Shown in pieces: positions 1-9,079 of a stretch of DNA of 64,000 bases. Position 1 is the first letter of the stretch; each line of letters opens with the position of its first letter. The position numbers and the translations under genes were made by a program. The DNA comes from Ferrimonas sp. YFM (lineage in GTDB: Bacteria; Pseudomonadota; Gammaproteobacteria; Enterobacterales; Shewanellaceae). The stretch covers positions 4,078,839-4,142,838 of the forward strand of contig NZ_AP027368.1 of assembly GCF_030296015.1 (NCBI RefSeq), given 5' to 3'. The notes beneath the pieces were generated by a model that was not told the origin of the DNA, searched no databases, and saw nothing but the letters and a program-made list of their open reading frames with translations.

Positions 1-1305
1 GCTGGCCAGCTGACGTACCTCATCCGCCACCACGGCGAAGCCCCGCCCCTGGTCTCCGGCTCTTGCCGCCTCGATGGCCGCATTCAGTGCCAGCAGATTG
101 GTCTGATCGGCGATGTCGCCGATGACTCCCAGTACGCTGTGGATCTTGGTGGACTGCTCGTTGAGGCGGTCGATGTGCTGAGACGCCAGGTCCACCTCAT
201 CCACCAGGGCGTTGATGGAAGACACCGAGTGTCCCACCTTGTCCTGGGCCGTGCCGGCATCATCGGCGGCGGCCTGAGTGGCACCGGCCATCTGATTGGC
301 GTTGCCTGCAATCTCCGCCGCCGCCATGCTCATCTCGGTCACCGCGGTGACCACCTGCTCGGTTTCATCGTCGTGGACCGACAACTGACGGCTGATGGTG
401 GCGGTCTGGTCGTTGATGCTGTCTACGGCCATCCCCACCTGCTCCGTGGCCTCGGCCACCTCACTCATGGTCTGCTGCAGCTTGGAGGTGAAACGGTTGA
501 ACGCCTCACCCAATTGGGCAATCTCATCCTGCCCCTTCACATCCAGGCGCTTGGTCAGATCACCCTCTCCCTGAGCAATCTCCTGCAAGCTGAGCAACAT
601 GGCGTTCACCGGCGCCACGGTGCGCCGGGACACATACAGGATGGCGAGCACCGCCAGCACCAGAATCCCCAGGGCCAGCACCGAGGTGGTCAGGGTCTCT
701 TTGTCGGACATCGCCTGGGCGTCGCCTCTGAAGGCGGCCACTGCCGAGTCAATTTCATCCACGTAGACCCCAGTGCCCAGCAGCCAGCCATATTCATTCA
801 GAGGTTCAACATAGCTGATCTTCTCCACCAGCCCGGTGGCACCCGGTTTCTGATAAAAGTAGGACGCGGTGCCGCCTCCGGCCTTGGCCGCCTTCACCAG
901 CTCCGCAATGAAGGGGGTACCATTGGGATCCTTCAGGTGCAGCTGATTCTGCCCCTTGGTCTGAGGCTTGAGACCATGAAACTGCACCGTGCCTTCCAGG
1001 TTGTAGACAAAGAAGTAGCCCCCGTCACCGAAAGTCACCTTGCTCAGGGTCTCCTCCACCACCTGAAGAGGCGATCTGTCCGGCTGGGCCTGAATCTGGT
1101 TGCGCACCGACGCCAGGGCAATGGTCACCGCATCTTTCACCTGCTTCATCTTCTGGGCGCGCAGATCCTGGGTAAAGGTGTCTACCTGTTGATCCAGCGT
1201 CTGATTTTTAAAATAGATGGAGCCGGAAAACACCACCACCAGGGTCAACACCAAAGGCACCAGGGCAAGCATCAGCATCTTGCCCATCAATCCAAGTCGA
1301 CTCAT
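1..1305 (-). CDS. Methyl-accepting chemotaxis protein (3' end outside window)
   Basis: Transmembrane chemoreceptor that would control CheA in response to a periplasmic ligand. The reading frame starts at an ATG at 1305 behind a GGAGAGG ribosome site and runs off the left edge, giving 435 residues. The N-terminus begins [18 protein letters not shown], a first membrane segment, followed by a periplasmic single-Cache-type domain (DGGYFFVYN, then [14 protein letters not shown]), a second membrane segment near residue 200, a HAMP-like region and the signalling coiled coil. The conserved hairpin tip ([20 protein letters not shown], then [15 protein letters not shown]) lies at the window edge, so only the C-terminal return helix is missing. 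The ligand cannot be told. Family assignment is firm. Confidence 0.95.
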   Translation of the reverse strand, partial: MSRLGLMGKMLMLALVPLVLTLVVVFSGSIYFKNQTLDQQVDTFTQDLRAQKMKQVKDAVTIALASVRNQIQAQPDRSPLQVVEETLSKVTFGDGGYFFVYNLEGTVQFHGLKPQTKGQNQLHLKDPNGTPFIAELVKAAKAGGGTASYFYQKPGATGLVEKISYVEPLNEYGWLLGTGVYVDEIDSAVAAFRGDAQAMSDKETLTTSVLALGILVLAVLAILYVSRRTVAPVNAMLLSLQEIAQGEGDLTKRLDVKGQDEIAQLGEAFNRFTSKLQQTMSEVAEATEQVGMAVDSINDQTATISRQLSVHDDETEQVVTAVTEMSMAAAEIAGNANQMAGATQAAADDAGTAQDKVGHSVSSINALVDEVDLASQHIDRLNEQSTKIHSVLGVIGDIADQTNLLALNAAIEAARAGDQGRGFAVVADEVRQLAS

Positions 1306-1684
1306 TCAACCTCTCCTGACTCGAAAAATGAGAATCCCACAACAGCAATCCCGAACTGCGGCCACCATGTGACCGGCATCACCTTGCTAGTTATCACGAA
1401 CAGGATTCACTTCTCAATTGGGATTTCGGCTGAGGACGGTGTATCGGCGCACTTTCGATGATGAGTCGAGGCTGGGTAGCTAACGGAATGAGGGCTAGCC
1501 GGGCACAGAAACGAAACTTTTTCGTTTTTTATCAGACCATTACGTTGCCCAGAGCGTTAGTTGTGGCTAATTTATTGATTACTAATACAAATTCGCCTTA
1601 GTGGACGATTGCACCGGGAATAAATGACACCTTAGTCGCAATCAGGGGACAGGCCGCCGCACGGCAGCCTGCCTCCCACAGAGG
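1306..1684. other. Gene-free region upstream of the chemoreceptor
   Basis: About 380 bases without a convincing gene. It must hold the promoter of the leftward chemoreceptor and the 3' end of the symporter transcript. The only structure I see is a small AT-rich hairpin at 1510-1526 (AACGAAA, loop CTT, TTTCGTT) followed by T residues, which could be a weak terminator on the + strand although no + strand gene precedes it. Confidence 0.5.
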
Positions 1685-2950
1685 TTAGGCTGACGCCGGC
1701 GCCAGAGACTCCGTCTCCTCAACCTCGCCTTCGGAGTGGGCGATCACCGTGGTCGCCACCAGATCTCCGGAGACGTTCACCACGGTGCGGGCCATGTCCA
1801 GCACCCGGTCGATACCGGCCACCAGAGCCACCCCCTCAAGGGGCAGCCCCACGGAGGTGAGCACCAGGGTCAGCATCACCAGGCCGGCACCGGGGACCCC
1901 GGCGGTGCCTATGGAGGCCAGCGTCGCCGTAGCGATGATGGTGAGGTACTGCACCAGAGTCAGGTCCACACCGAACAGCTGCGCCACAAACAGGGCACAC
2001 ACCCCCTGGTACAAGGCCGTGCCGTCCATGTTGATGGTGGTTCCCAGAGGCAGCACAAAGCTGGAGATGCTCTTGTTGATTCCCAGTTTACGGGCGCATT
2101 TCATCGAGGCTGGCAGGGTACCGGCGGAGCTGGACATGGTATAGGCCACCGCCATCGCCTCGGAGATCGCCCGGAAGAAGCGCATGGGGTTCACCTTGGC
2201 CACTATGGCCAGCAGCAGGCTGTAAAATCCGAAGATGTGCAGCAGGCAACCCAGATACACCGCCAGGATCACCTTGAGCAGAGGCAGTAACACGTCGATG
2301 CCATACTTGCCGGACACCCAGGCCATCAGGGCAAACACACCGTATGGCGCCAGGGCCATCACCATGTCGGTCAGCTTGTACATCGCCTCCGCCAGGGATT
2401 CGAACAGCTGGACCGCCGGCCTGCCTCGCTCGCCGATGAGCACCAGGGCGATCCCCAATGCCACCGCGAAGACGATCACCTGCAGAATCTTGCCTTTGGC
2501 CAGGGCCTCTATGGGGTTGGTGGGCACCATGTTGACCAGGGTCTGCACCAGGCTGGGGGCTTCACTGACCTGAGTGGTTCGCGCCACCTCCTGGGTAATC
2601 TCCACGCCGGCGCCGGGTTGAAACAGGTTGCCCAGCAACAAGCCGATGGAGATGGCAATGGCGGTGGTGCCCAGATAGAAGAGGAAGGATTTCAATCCCA
2701 CCCGGCCCATCTTCTGAGTGTCCTGCATGGAGGTCACCCCGACGATAAGGGAACAGAACACCAGGGGCACGATCAGCATCTTGATGGTGTTGACGAAGAG
2801 GGAACCGATGAACTTGAGGTGCACGGCACTCTCCCCGAGGGAGATGCCGGTCAGTATCCCCGCCAGCATGCCAGCCAGGATCTGTGCCCATAACGGCAGG
2901 GCACGCCACTTGCCCCAGCAAATCGCCAGGGGATTGGATTTAGTAGACAT
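1685..2950 (-). CDS. Dicarboxylate/amino acid:cation symporter (DAACS, GltP-like)
   Basis: Secondary transporter of 421 residues, the usual length for sodium- or proton-coupled glutamate/aspartate or C4-dicarboxylate carriers of the inner membrane. It has the hydrophobic N-terminal helices, the serine-rich hairpin (MSSSAGTLPAS, about residue 265) and the substrate/cation motif NMDGTALYQG in helix 7 that mark the family. The C-terminus (SEGEVEETESLAPASA) is acidic and cytoplasmic. It is a single-gene unit; the start ATG at 2950 follows AGGTCTCCT. Whether it takes glutamate, aspartate or succinate is not visible. Confidence 0.93.
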   Translation of the reverse strand: MSTKSNPLAICWGKWRALPLWAQILAGMLAGILTGISLGESAVHLKFIGSLFVNTIKMLIVPLVFCSLIVGVTSMQDTQKMGRVGLKSFLFYLGTTAIAISIGLLLGNLFQPGAGVEITQEVARTTQVSEAPSLVQTLVNMVPTNPIEALAKGKILQVIVFAVALGIALVLIGERGRPAVQLFESLAEAMYKLTDMVMALAPYGVFALMAWVSGKYGIDVLLPLLKVILAVYLGCLLHIFGFYSLLLAIVAKVNPMRFFRAISEAMAVAYTMSSSAGTLPASMKCARKLGINKSISSFVLPLGTTINMDGTALYQGVCALFVAQLFGVDLTLVQYLTIIATATLASIGTAGVPGAGLVMLTLVLTSVGLPLEGVALVAGIDRVLDMARTVVNVSGDLVATTVIAHSEGEVEETESLAPASA

Positions 2951-3398
2951 AGGAGACCTATGGAGTAGTTGGGTAACAGAGAGGGTTTTGCAGAGAGAAA
3001 TTGTACCCTGTGGTCCCCCAGCCCCAGCGCAGATTCTCCTTCAAAGGTGATCCCAGACGCAGAGAAAAAACGACCAATGATCCGGATCAGCCCTTGATAC
3101 ACCTGGGGAAAACAAACTCCTTACCCCTTCACATCCATTCCCATACGGCGGAGTCACAACCCCCTCATTTTCTTCAACTCAGTTTGTTGCACAGCCGCAT
3201 TCAACCCGCTAGACTCGCCGCGAAATATTCAGTTATTTCAATAATTTCAAATAAGAAACGCCGCGCTAAACCATGGAAAAGGAAGCGTTTTGGACCGAAA
3301 GGAGTCGGTAACATTGGAGCAACCTCTGCTCTGACCTTTCCTCCAGACCTTCCCAGATTAGCCGCCGTCTTGATTTTTCTATATCCAGAGATGACGAA
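2951..3398. other. Gene-free divergent promoter region
   Basis: About 450 bases between the leftward symporter and the rightward lipoprotein, so both promoters should lie here. The half near the lipoprotein contains two tiny hairpins (ACCGA/TCGGT around 3295-3310 and GAGCA/TGCTC around 3320-3335) but no motif I recognise. No coding potential that I trust. Confidence 0.5.
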
Positions 3399-4061
3399 AT
3401 GAACACCATCAGATTACTGCTTACTATGCTGGCCCTGGCCACCCTGACCGGCTGTGTCAGCCCCATGTCCCTGGAGGAGCAATCCCCCTCCCCGGAATAC
3501 CAATCTAAGAACAAGGTCCTTATCTCCGTTCACGACCAGCGTGGTCGCGTATCCGAGGGCAAACCGGAAACCTTCATCGGCGTTGCCCATGGCACCTTCG
3601 GCATCCCATTCGACTGGCATGTGAACCCTGTGCTGGCAACCGAAAAGGGCGACAGCAAGCGCACCCTGGCCCAGTTCCTGGAACACCGCCTGGTGAACGG
3701 CCTGCAGAAGAAGGGTTGGGATGTCGAGGGACTGAACGTCAAGCAGGAGTTTAACGGCGAAAACGCCAAGACCGTGCTCACAGAGAAGCAGGCAGGCAAG
3801 CTGCTGGTGCTGAACCTGAATGAGTGGTACTTCAGCGTCAACCTGAACTGGGTGTCCGCTTTCAACTTCGATACCGACACCCTGGTCCAAGTCTATGAGC
3901 TGAAACAGGGGAAACTGCTTGAGAAGAAGATTGGCGGCCGGGATGTCGTGGAGGAGAAGTCAGATGAATCTCCCCAAAACAACATCCTCCGCGCCTATCG
4001 CGATCAGTTGATTGAGATCTTGAGCGATCCTGAAGTGCAGCAGTCTCTCAGCAACATCTGA
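3399..4061 (+). CDS. Putative lipoprotein of unknown function
   Basis: Protein of 220 residues with a lipoprotein signal peptide: MNTIRLLLTMLALATLTGC, with the lipobox Cys at residue 19. The mature part (KNKVLISVHDQRGRVSEG, later LVLNLNEWYFSVNLNWVSAF) alternates charged and beta-prone stretches and has no further membrane segment, so it is probably a soluble domain anchored to a membrane leaflet. Serine at +2 of the mature protein (CVSP has Val at +2) gives no inner-membrane retention signal, so outer-membrane sorting is expected. I do not recognise the family beyond a general resemblance to YajG-like lipoproteins. It stands alone, convergent with the small gene that follows. Confidence 0.8.
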   Translation: MNTIRLLLTMLALATLTGCVSPMSLEEQSPSPEYQSKNKVLISVHDQRGRVSEGKPETFIGVAHGTFGIPFDWHVNPVLATEKGDSKRTLAQFLEHRLVNGLQKKGWDVEGLNVKQEFNGENAKTVLTEKQAGKLLVLNLNEWYFSVNLNWVSAFNFDTDTLVQVYELKQGKLLEKKIGGRDVVEEKSDESPQNNILRAYRDQLIEILSDPEVQQSLSNI

Positions 4062-4111
4062 TCTCCGCCTGTCGGCGCCCATGGCCCCGACAGGTGACAC
4101 TCCAGGGCCAC

Positions 4112-4369
4112 TCATGGACGCCAGATGCTGCTGGCCCTGGTGCTTCTCTCCCGCAAGCTCTGATGATACGCGGTGGAGTAGCCCATCAGCGACAGACCCT
4201 CACCCAGGCCACACTGACAGCAACTGCCGGATGTGCACTCAAGATACGCCCAGACAAAACTCCAGGCTCCGGCCGTCAACAGAGTCAGAGTCAGGTGCAG
4301 GCTGTGGTCTACATAAGCCCATTCATGACGGGTCTGAGTGTGACACCAGCCACAGAAGCTCTTATACAC
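4112..4369 (-). CDS. Small Cys/His-rich membrane-associated protein (hypothetical)
   Basis: An 85-residue protein read from a GTG at 4369, chosen because GGAGG sits six bases upstream; longer starts at 4453 would overlap the divergent neighbour. It begins (M)YKSFCGWCHTQTRHEW, followed by a hydrophobic segment (HLTLTLLTAGAWSFVWAYLE) and a second Cys cluster CTSGSCCQCG. The layout CxxC...HE, then H-x-L-x-LTLLTxGxW-xxVW, resembles small zinc-ribbon proteins with one membrane helix that are common but uncharacterised. The stop is 50 bases past the convergent lipoprotein gene. Function unknown; that it is a gene is supported by the ribosome site and motif order. Confidence 0.6.
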   Translation of the reverse strand: MYKSFCGWCHTQTRHEWAYVDHSLHLTLTLLTAGAWSFVWAYLECTSGSCCQCGLGEGLSLMGYSTAYHQSLRERSTRASSIWRP

Positions 4370-4488
4370 AGTCCGCCTCCCCGAAGAATGTTGCCAGGGT
4401 ATAAAGTTTAGCCGCTTATTCCCTTGGCAAAGAATTGGCGAAAGTGGCATCATTGACCGACTTTTTTTTGACAGGCTTCAAGCAGCCG

Positions 4489-6945
4489 ATGCATCCATCA
4501 TCCTGTGAAATTCCGGCCACGCTGTCGTCGGCGCCCCTGATCTCGGCGCTGGCACAACTGAGCGCGCCAGACACAGACGAGGATGCCGCGTTTTCCGCCC
4601 TGCATCAGTGGCTGGATGATCACCTGCACGCCCCCCACTTCCTGGTGCTCGAAGAGCACTCCCTGCGCTACCGTGGCAGTCCCCTGAGTGAAACCCAACT
4701 GCTGTCGGATCAGGGACTGATCGAGCATCTGTTCAAGGGCAACAGCACCCTGGTTCTGAACCAGGCGGAACTGGTGGCACGCCAGCTCAACAAGCAGGTG
4801 CAGCTGCTGCCCCCTAAGCCCTATGCCTGGATGGGATGTCCCTGGCGGGATCAGGATGGCCGTCGGGGTGCCCTTATTGTCTTCACCACGGACAAGCACA
4901 GATACGACGACGACGCCAAACTGCTGCTGCAACAGGTCGCCGACCTGATGCGCCAGGCGCTGCAGGGGCGTCAGGCCAAGAATCAGTTGAAACAGCTGGC
5001 GCAAAGGCAGGAGCGGGTGGAGCATCAGCTTCAACAGCAGGAGAAGTTGCTGTCGGTGCAGCACCGAGTGACCCAGCTCAGCCGTCAGCTGCTGCCTCTC
5101 AACGAGCTGTGCAGTCAGTTTCACCAGTTGATGGGACAACTGCTCCCCTGTGAGAACTTCTACGTTTCCCTGCTCAAGCGGGAGACCGATGAGCTGGAAT
5201 TCCCCTATATGGTGGACCAGTTTCAGAAGAACCAGACCAAGACCCGTCCCCTGGCTCGGGGCCTGACCGAGTATCTGATCGAGAAAGGCGCTCCCCTGCT
5301 GCTCAACGCCGCCCAGCGACGCTACCTGGCGGAAACCGGCGCCGCCGAAGAGCAGGGGCAGGTGGCCAAATCCTGGATGGGCGCGCCACTGGTGATCGAC
5401 GACGAGGTGATCGGCGCCGTGGTGGTTCAGGATTACCAGCTCGAAAATCTCTACGGAGATGAGGAGATGCAGATGCTCTCCTATCTGGCCGCCCACATCG
5501 CCAACATCATCATCATCCAGCAGGCCCACCGCAGCCTGTCCGAAACCCAGCAGGCGCTGGAAGGCGCCGTGGATGAACGCACCCGGGCCCTGCAGCACGA
5601 GATTGCCGAGCGCCGCCGTATCGAGAGTCAGTTGCGTCATGACAACCTCCATGACCACCTGACCGGCCTGCCCAATCGCGCTCTGCTGTTGGAGCGCCTG
5701 GACCAGCTGTATGCCCAGCGCAAACGCAACCCCGATTTCAATTACGCCCTCATCTATCTGGATCTGGACAGGTTCAAGATGGTCAACGACAGCCTGGGCC
5801 ACCTCACCGGTGACAGCCTGTTGATGCAGGTGTCCGCCCGGCTCAAGCGCTGCCTGCGCGGCAGTGATACCGTGGCCCGCCTCGGAGGCGACGAATTTGC
5901 CGTGTTGCTGGACAGCCTCCATGAGGCCCAGGATGCGATGATCACCGCCAAGCGGATCCACAAGATGCTGTCCCAGCCCTTCCTCATCAACAACGAGGAG
6001 ATCTACAGCGGCGGCAGCATCGGCATCGCCTATTGCGATGACGCCTACAGCAACCCCCAGGAGATCCTGCGGGATGCGGACGTGGCCATGTACCAGTCCA
6101 AGGCCAAAGGAGGCCGCCAGCCCGTGGTCTTTTCCGCCACCATGCGCGAGGCGGCGCAGAAGCGACTGCGGCTGGAAACCGAGCTGGCCCGCGCCATCGA
6201 ACAGGACCAGTTTGAGATCCACTATCAGCCGGTGTGGCGCCTGGACAATGAGCACTTGGTGGGCTTCGAAGCCCTGGTGCGCTGGCAGCACCCGAAACGG
6301 GGACTGTTGCTGCCGGGCAAATTCATCGAAGTGATGGAGGAGACCCGGCAGATCCTGGAGCTGGATCGCCTGGTGCTGCAGAAGGCCTGTCACCAGTTTG
6401 CCCAGTGGCATGAGAAGTACCCGCGAATGACCAGCCTGAGCGTCAGCGTCAACCTGAGCTCGGAGTGGTTCTCCCGCCAAAACAGCCTGGATGTGATCAA
6501 CTCCATCCTGCGGGAGTCTGGCCTCAGTCCGGAAGCGCTGCGGCTGGAGATCACCGAGCGATCGCTGCTGGGCCAGCACGAGCAGGCCTCTGTGGTGCTG
6601 AAGCAGATCCGCCGGTTGGGGGTCCGCCTGGCCATGGACGACTTCGGTACCGGCTACTCCTCACTCAACTACCTGCATCGGCTGCCCCTGGATATCGTCA
6701 AGATCGATCGCAGCTTCACCTCCCAGGTGCACACGGAACAACGGGCAAGAGATGTGGTTCTTGCCATAGTCCATTTGGCTAACGCTTTGAATATGAAAGT
6801 GAATGCCGAGGGGATCGACGATATTCGCCAGATTGAAGTGCTCAGAGAGATGGGCTGTCACTTCGGTCAGGGTTTTCAGCTGGGTCGTCCGATACCCGCA
6901 GAGGATGTTCCTAACTATATAGCGGGAAAAAACACCAAGCACTGA
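4489..6945 (+). CDS. GAF-GGDEF-EAL cyclic-di-GMP enzyme
   Basis: Soluble protein of 818 residues if read from the ATG at 4489 (a TTG at 4435 would extend it). The N-terminal half holds an unrecognised domain and a GAF sensor domain at roughly residues 190-350, ended by a coiled coil. The cyclase site RLGGDEF (GGDEF at 466-470) is intact and preceded by an RGSD inhibitory I-site five residues upstream. The phosphodiesterase domain has EAL at 594-596 and all further metal/catalytic residues seen (NLSSEW, LEITE, DDFGTGYSSL, VKIDRSF, AEGID, QGF). Both activities are therefore possible; which dominates cannot be judged. It is transcribed alone or with the 203-residue gene 44 bases downstream. Confidence 0.93.
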   Translation: MHPSSCEIPATLSSAPLISALAQLSAPDTDEDAAFSALHQWLDDHLHAPHFLVLEEHSLRYRGSPLSETQLLSDQGLIEHLFKGNSTLVLNQAELVARQLNKQVQLLPPKPYAWMGCPWRDQDGRRGALIVFTTDKHRYDDDAKLLLQQVADLMRQALQGRQAKNQLKQLAQRQERVEHQLQQQEKLLSVQHRVTQLSRQLLPLNELCSQFHQLMGQLLPCENFYVSLLKRETDELEFPYMVDQFQKNQTKTRPLARGLTEYLIEKGAPLLLNAAQRRYLAETGAAEEQGQVAKSWMGAPLVIDDEVIGAVVVQDYQLENLYGDEEMQMLSYLAAHIANIIIIQQAHRSLSETQQALEGAVDERTRALQHEIAERRRIESQLRHDNLHDHLTGLPNRALLLERLDQLYAQRKRNPDFNYALIYLDLDRFKMVNDSLGHLTGDSLLMQVSARLKRCLRGSDTVARLGGDEFAVLLDSLHEAQDAMITAKRIHKMLSQPFLINNEEIYSGGSIGIAYCDDAYSNPQEILRDADVAMYQSKAKGGRQPVVFSATMREAAQKRLRLETELARAIEQDQFEIHYQPVWRLDNEHLVGFEALVRWQHPKRGLLLPGKFIEVMEETRQILELDRLVLQKACHQFAQWHEKYPRMTSLSVSVNLSSEWFSRQNSLDVINSILRESGLSPEALRLEITERSLLGQHEQASVVLKQIRRLGVRLAMDDFGTGYSSLNYLHRLPLDIVKIDRSFTSQVHTEQRARDVVLAIVHLANALNMKVNAEGIDDIRQIEVLREMGCHFGQGFQLGRPIPAEDVPNYIAGKNTKH

Positions 6946-6989
6946 CATAGGCAATTTACAATGGGGTGTGTTTTCTCAAGGAGTGAGAG

Positions 6990-7601
6990 ATGCGTTCACA
7001 AAGTTTGTTGTCTTTAATCTGGCTGCTTCCACTTCTGGTGCTGGTGCTGTTCTGGGAGCCGGCCCCTGGAAAAAGCCCGGAACGGGTCTCTTCCCAGCCT
7101 GCCGATCTTCGCGAGGAACCGGTACTACCCGGCAGTCCGTTGAATCACTCTCTGGCCCTTCAGGCCGCCGATCCCTCAGAGCTGATGCATCAGTATCAGA
7201 AGATGGGACCGATGTTCATCGTCGACGGCTGGATTTACCTGGCGGACGACCGAAACCCCAAACAGATTCGCTTTCGCCGCCTGCACCCTGAGTTTCCGGT
7301 CAGCCGGGACGACCCGGAGCATCTGGCCCAGTGGCGCTACTTCTATCATGCTAACGAGTGGGGGGAGTGGGGGCAGCCTCGCTGGCTCAGAGACTCAGTG
7401 CCCGCTCCCATGGATCAGGCGTTCGCCCACCACCCCATCTGCCGACAATACCGCTGCATGGTGGAACTGAACATCAGCTCAACCGGTGCCACGGCCTGGC
7501 AGCAGCAACTGATGCGACACCTGAGCAGCGGCGTCAGCGCCGAGATGCGGGGCGGGGCCAATCATCCGCTGCTGGTGCTGACCCTCAACTCCAGGCATTA
7601 A
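6990..7601 (+). CDS. Hypothetical exported or membrane-anchored protein
   Basis: A 203-residue protein starting at an ATG behind AAGGAGTGAGAG. Residues 5-23 are hydrophobic (LLSLIWLLPLLVLVLFWEP), an uncleaved anchor or signal peptide, followed by a Pro/Ser-rich linker and a compact domain rich in Trp and Tyr (FIVDGWIYLADDRNP, WRYFYHANEWGEWGQPRW). Two Cys close together (HPICRQYRCMVEL) could form a disulfide in the periplasm. I do not recognise the family. It lies 44 bases after the GAF-GGDEF-EAL gene on the same strand and may be co-transcribed, which would link it loosely to that signalling protein. Confidence 0.75.
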   Translation: MRSQSLLSLIWLLPLLVLVLFWEPAPGKSPERVSSQPADLREEPVLPGSPLNHSLALQAADPSELMHQYQKMGPMFIVDGWIYLADDRNPKQIRFRRLHPEFPVSRDDPEHLAQWRYFYHANEWGEWGQPRWLRDSVPAPMDQAFAHHPICRQYRCMVELNISSTGATAWQQQLMRHLSSGVSAEMRGGANHPLLVLTLNSRH

Positions 7602-7622
7602 AAAGCCGGCACAGGACCGGCT
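7602..7622 (-). terminator. Terminator after sdaA
   Basis: AGCCGG (7604-7609) pairs with CCGGCT (7617-7622) around a 7-base loop; on the minus strand it is followed by a T-run, so it ends the sdaA transcript. It also sits right after the stop of the convergent 203-residue gene. Confidence 0.7.
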
Positions 7623-7645
7623 CTTAAGTCGACGCTACAACTCAA

Positions 7646-9010
7646 TCAGCAGACATTCAACACCTTGATCGCCAACCCACCCTGGGAGGTTTCCCGATAC
7701 TTGGGGTGCATATCCTTGCCGGTTTCATACATGGTGGCGATCACCTTATCCAGAGACACACAGGGATCGGAGTTACGCCTCAGCGCCATGCGGGTGGCGT
7801 TCACCGCCTTCACCGCGGCGATGGCGTTGCGCTCGATGCAGGGCACCTGCACCTGACCCGCCACGGGATCGCAGGTCAGGCCCAGGTTGTGCTCCATGGC
7901 GATCTCCGCCGCCACGCACACCTGGGAGGGGCTGGCCCCCATCAGCTCCGCCAGTCCGGCGGCGGCCATGGAACAGGCAACGCCCACCTCACCCTGACAG
8001 CCTACTTCCGCACCGGAGATGGAGGCGTTCATCTGGTACAGGGTGCCTATGGCTCCCGCCGCCAGGTAGAACTTGGTGTACTGGGGCGCCTCCACCTTCT
8101 CGATAAACCGATCGTAGTAGGCCAGCACCGCCGGGATGATCCCCGCGGCGCCGTTGGTGGGCGCCGTCACCACCCTGCCACCGGCGGCGTTCTCCTCTGA
8201 CGCCGCCAGGGCAAACATATTGACCCAGTCGATGATGCTCATGGGATCCGTGGTATTGCGCTCATTGGCGATCAGCTGCCGATGCAGCGCCGCGGCACGA
8301 CGTGGCACCTTCAGCGGGCCAGCCAGCAGGCCTTCGGTCTTACAACCCCGGTCGATGGCCTCCCGCATCACATTCCACACCTGGCCGAAGCCCGCACCGA
8401 TGGCGGCTTCATCGTGGTAGGCCTTCTCGTTCTCCATCATTAGTGCAGAGATGCTCATGCCTGTGCTGCGGCACTGGGCCAGCAGCTCGTCGGCGTCGGC
8501 GAAGGAGAAGGGCACCGGCTTGAGGTTGGCACTGGGGCGGCCAAAGTTCTCTTCATCGACAATGAAGCCGCCGCCGGTGGAGTAGTAGGTCTTAGACAGC
8601 AACAGCTGGTCGCCGGCAAAGGCGTGCAGCCTCATGCCATTCTCATGAAGGTCCAGCGCATGCTGGTGGAAGGTCACCGCATCCCTGGGGAAGGCCACGG
8701 GGTGCTGATCTCTGCCCAGGGGCAGGGTTTCACTGCGCTCCACCTCGGCGATGAAAGCGGGAATGGCGTCGATGTCCACGGTCTCCGGGCTGTTGCCCGC
8801 CAGGCCCATGATGATGGCGATGTCCGTGTGGTGCCCCTTACCCGTAAGTGACAAGGAGCCATAGATATCCACGGCGACCCGGGTCACCGCGGCCAGTTGC
8901 TGGGCACCGGCCAGATCATCGGCAAACTGCATGGCCGCCTTCATGGGTCCCACGGTATGGGAGCTGGAGGGGCCGACGCCGATCTTAAAGATATCGAACA
9001 CACTGAACAT
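7646..9010 (-). CDS. sdaA: L-serine ammonia-lyase (serine dehydratase)
   Basis: Single-chain iron-sulfur L-serine deaminase of 454 residues, the normal length, converting serine to pyruvate and ammonia in the cytoplasm. The N-terminal part has [19 protein letters not shown]; the C-terminal catalytic part has [36 protein letters not shown] and the terminal [15 protein letters not shown], supplying the cluster cysteines. It follows sdaC on the same strand, so import and breakdown of serine are coupled, but a strong terminator stands between the genes. ATG at 9010 follows GAGG at good spacing. Confidence 0.97.
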   Translation of the reverse strand: MFSVFDIFKIGVGPSSSHTVGPMKAAMQFADDLAGAQQLAAVTRVAVDIYGSLSLTGKGHHTDIAIIMGLAGNSPETVDIDAIPAFIAEVERSETLPLGRDQHPVAFPRDAVTFHQHALDLHENGMRLHAFAGDQLLLSKTYYSTGGGFIVDEENFGRPSANLKPVPFSFADADELLAQCRSTGMSISALMMENEKAYHDEAAIGAGFGQVWNVMREAIDRGCKTEGLLAGPLKVPRRAAALHRQLIANERNTTDPMSIIDWVNMFALAASEENAAGGRVVTAPTNGAAGIIPAVLAYYDRFIEKVEAPQYTKFYLAAGAIGTLYQMNASISGAEVGCQGEVGVACSMAAAGLAELMGASPSQVCVAAEIAMEHNLGLTCDPVAGQVQVPCIERNAIAAVKAVNATRMALRRNSDPCVSLDKVIATMYETGKDMHPKYRETSQGGLAIKVLNVC

Positions 9011-9029
9011 GGGGAGAACCTCGATGTTG

Positions 9030-9058
9030 AAAAAAAGCCGGAGTCCGACGACTCCGGC
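9030..9058 (-). terminator. Strong terminator between sdaC and sdaA
   Basis: A perfect 9-bp stem (9037-9045 with 9050-9058) and a 4-base loop, followed on the minus strand by seven T residues at 9030-9036. It lies inside the 69-base gap between sdaC and sdaA, only 19 bases before the sdaA start codon. Confidence 0.85.
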
Positions 9059-9079
9059 TTCAGAGTCATGAATGCGGGT

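Noticed and set aside
1510..1530. AT-rich hairpin with T-run in the first gap
   Set aside because: Stem is mostly A-T and no + strand gene lies upstream; not called as a terminator.
4498..6579. Open frame of 693 codons on the - strand
   Set aside because: Antisense of the GAF-GGDEF-EAL gene; no motifs.
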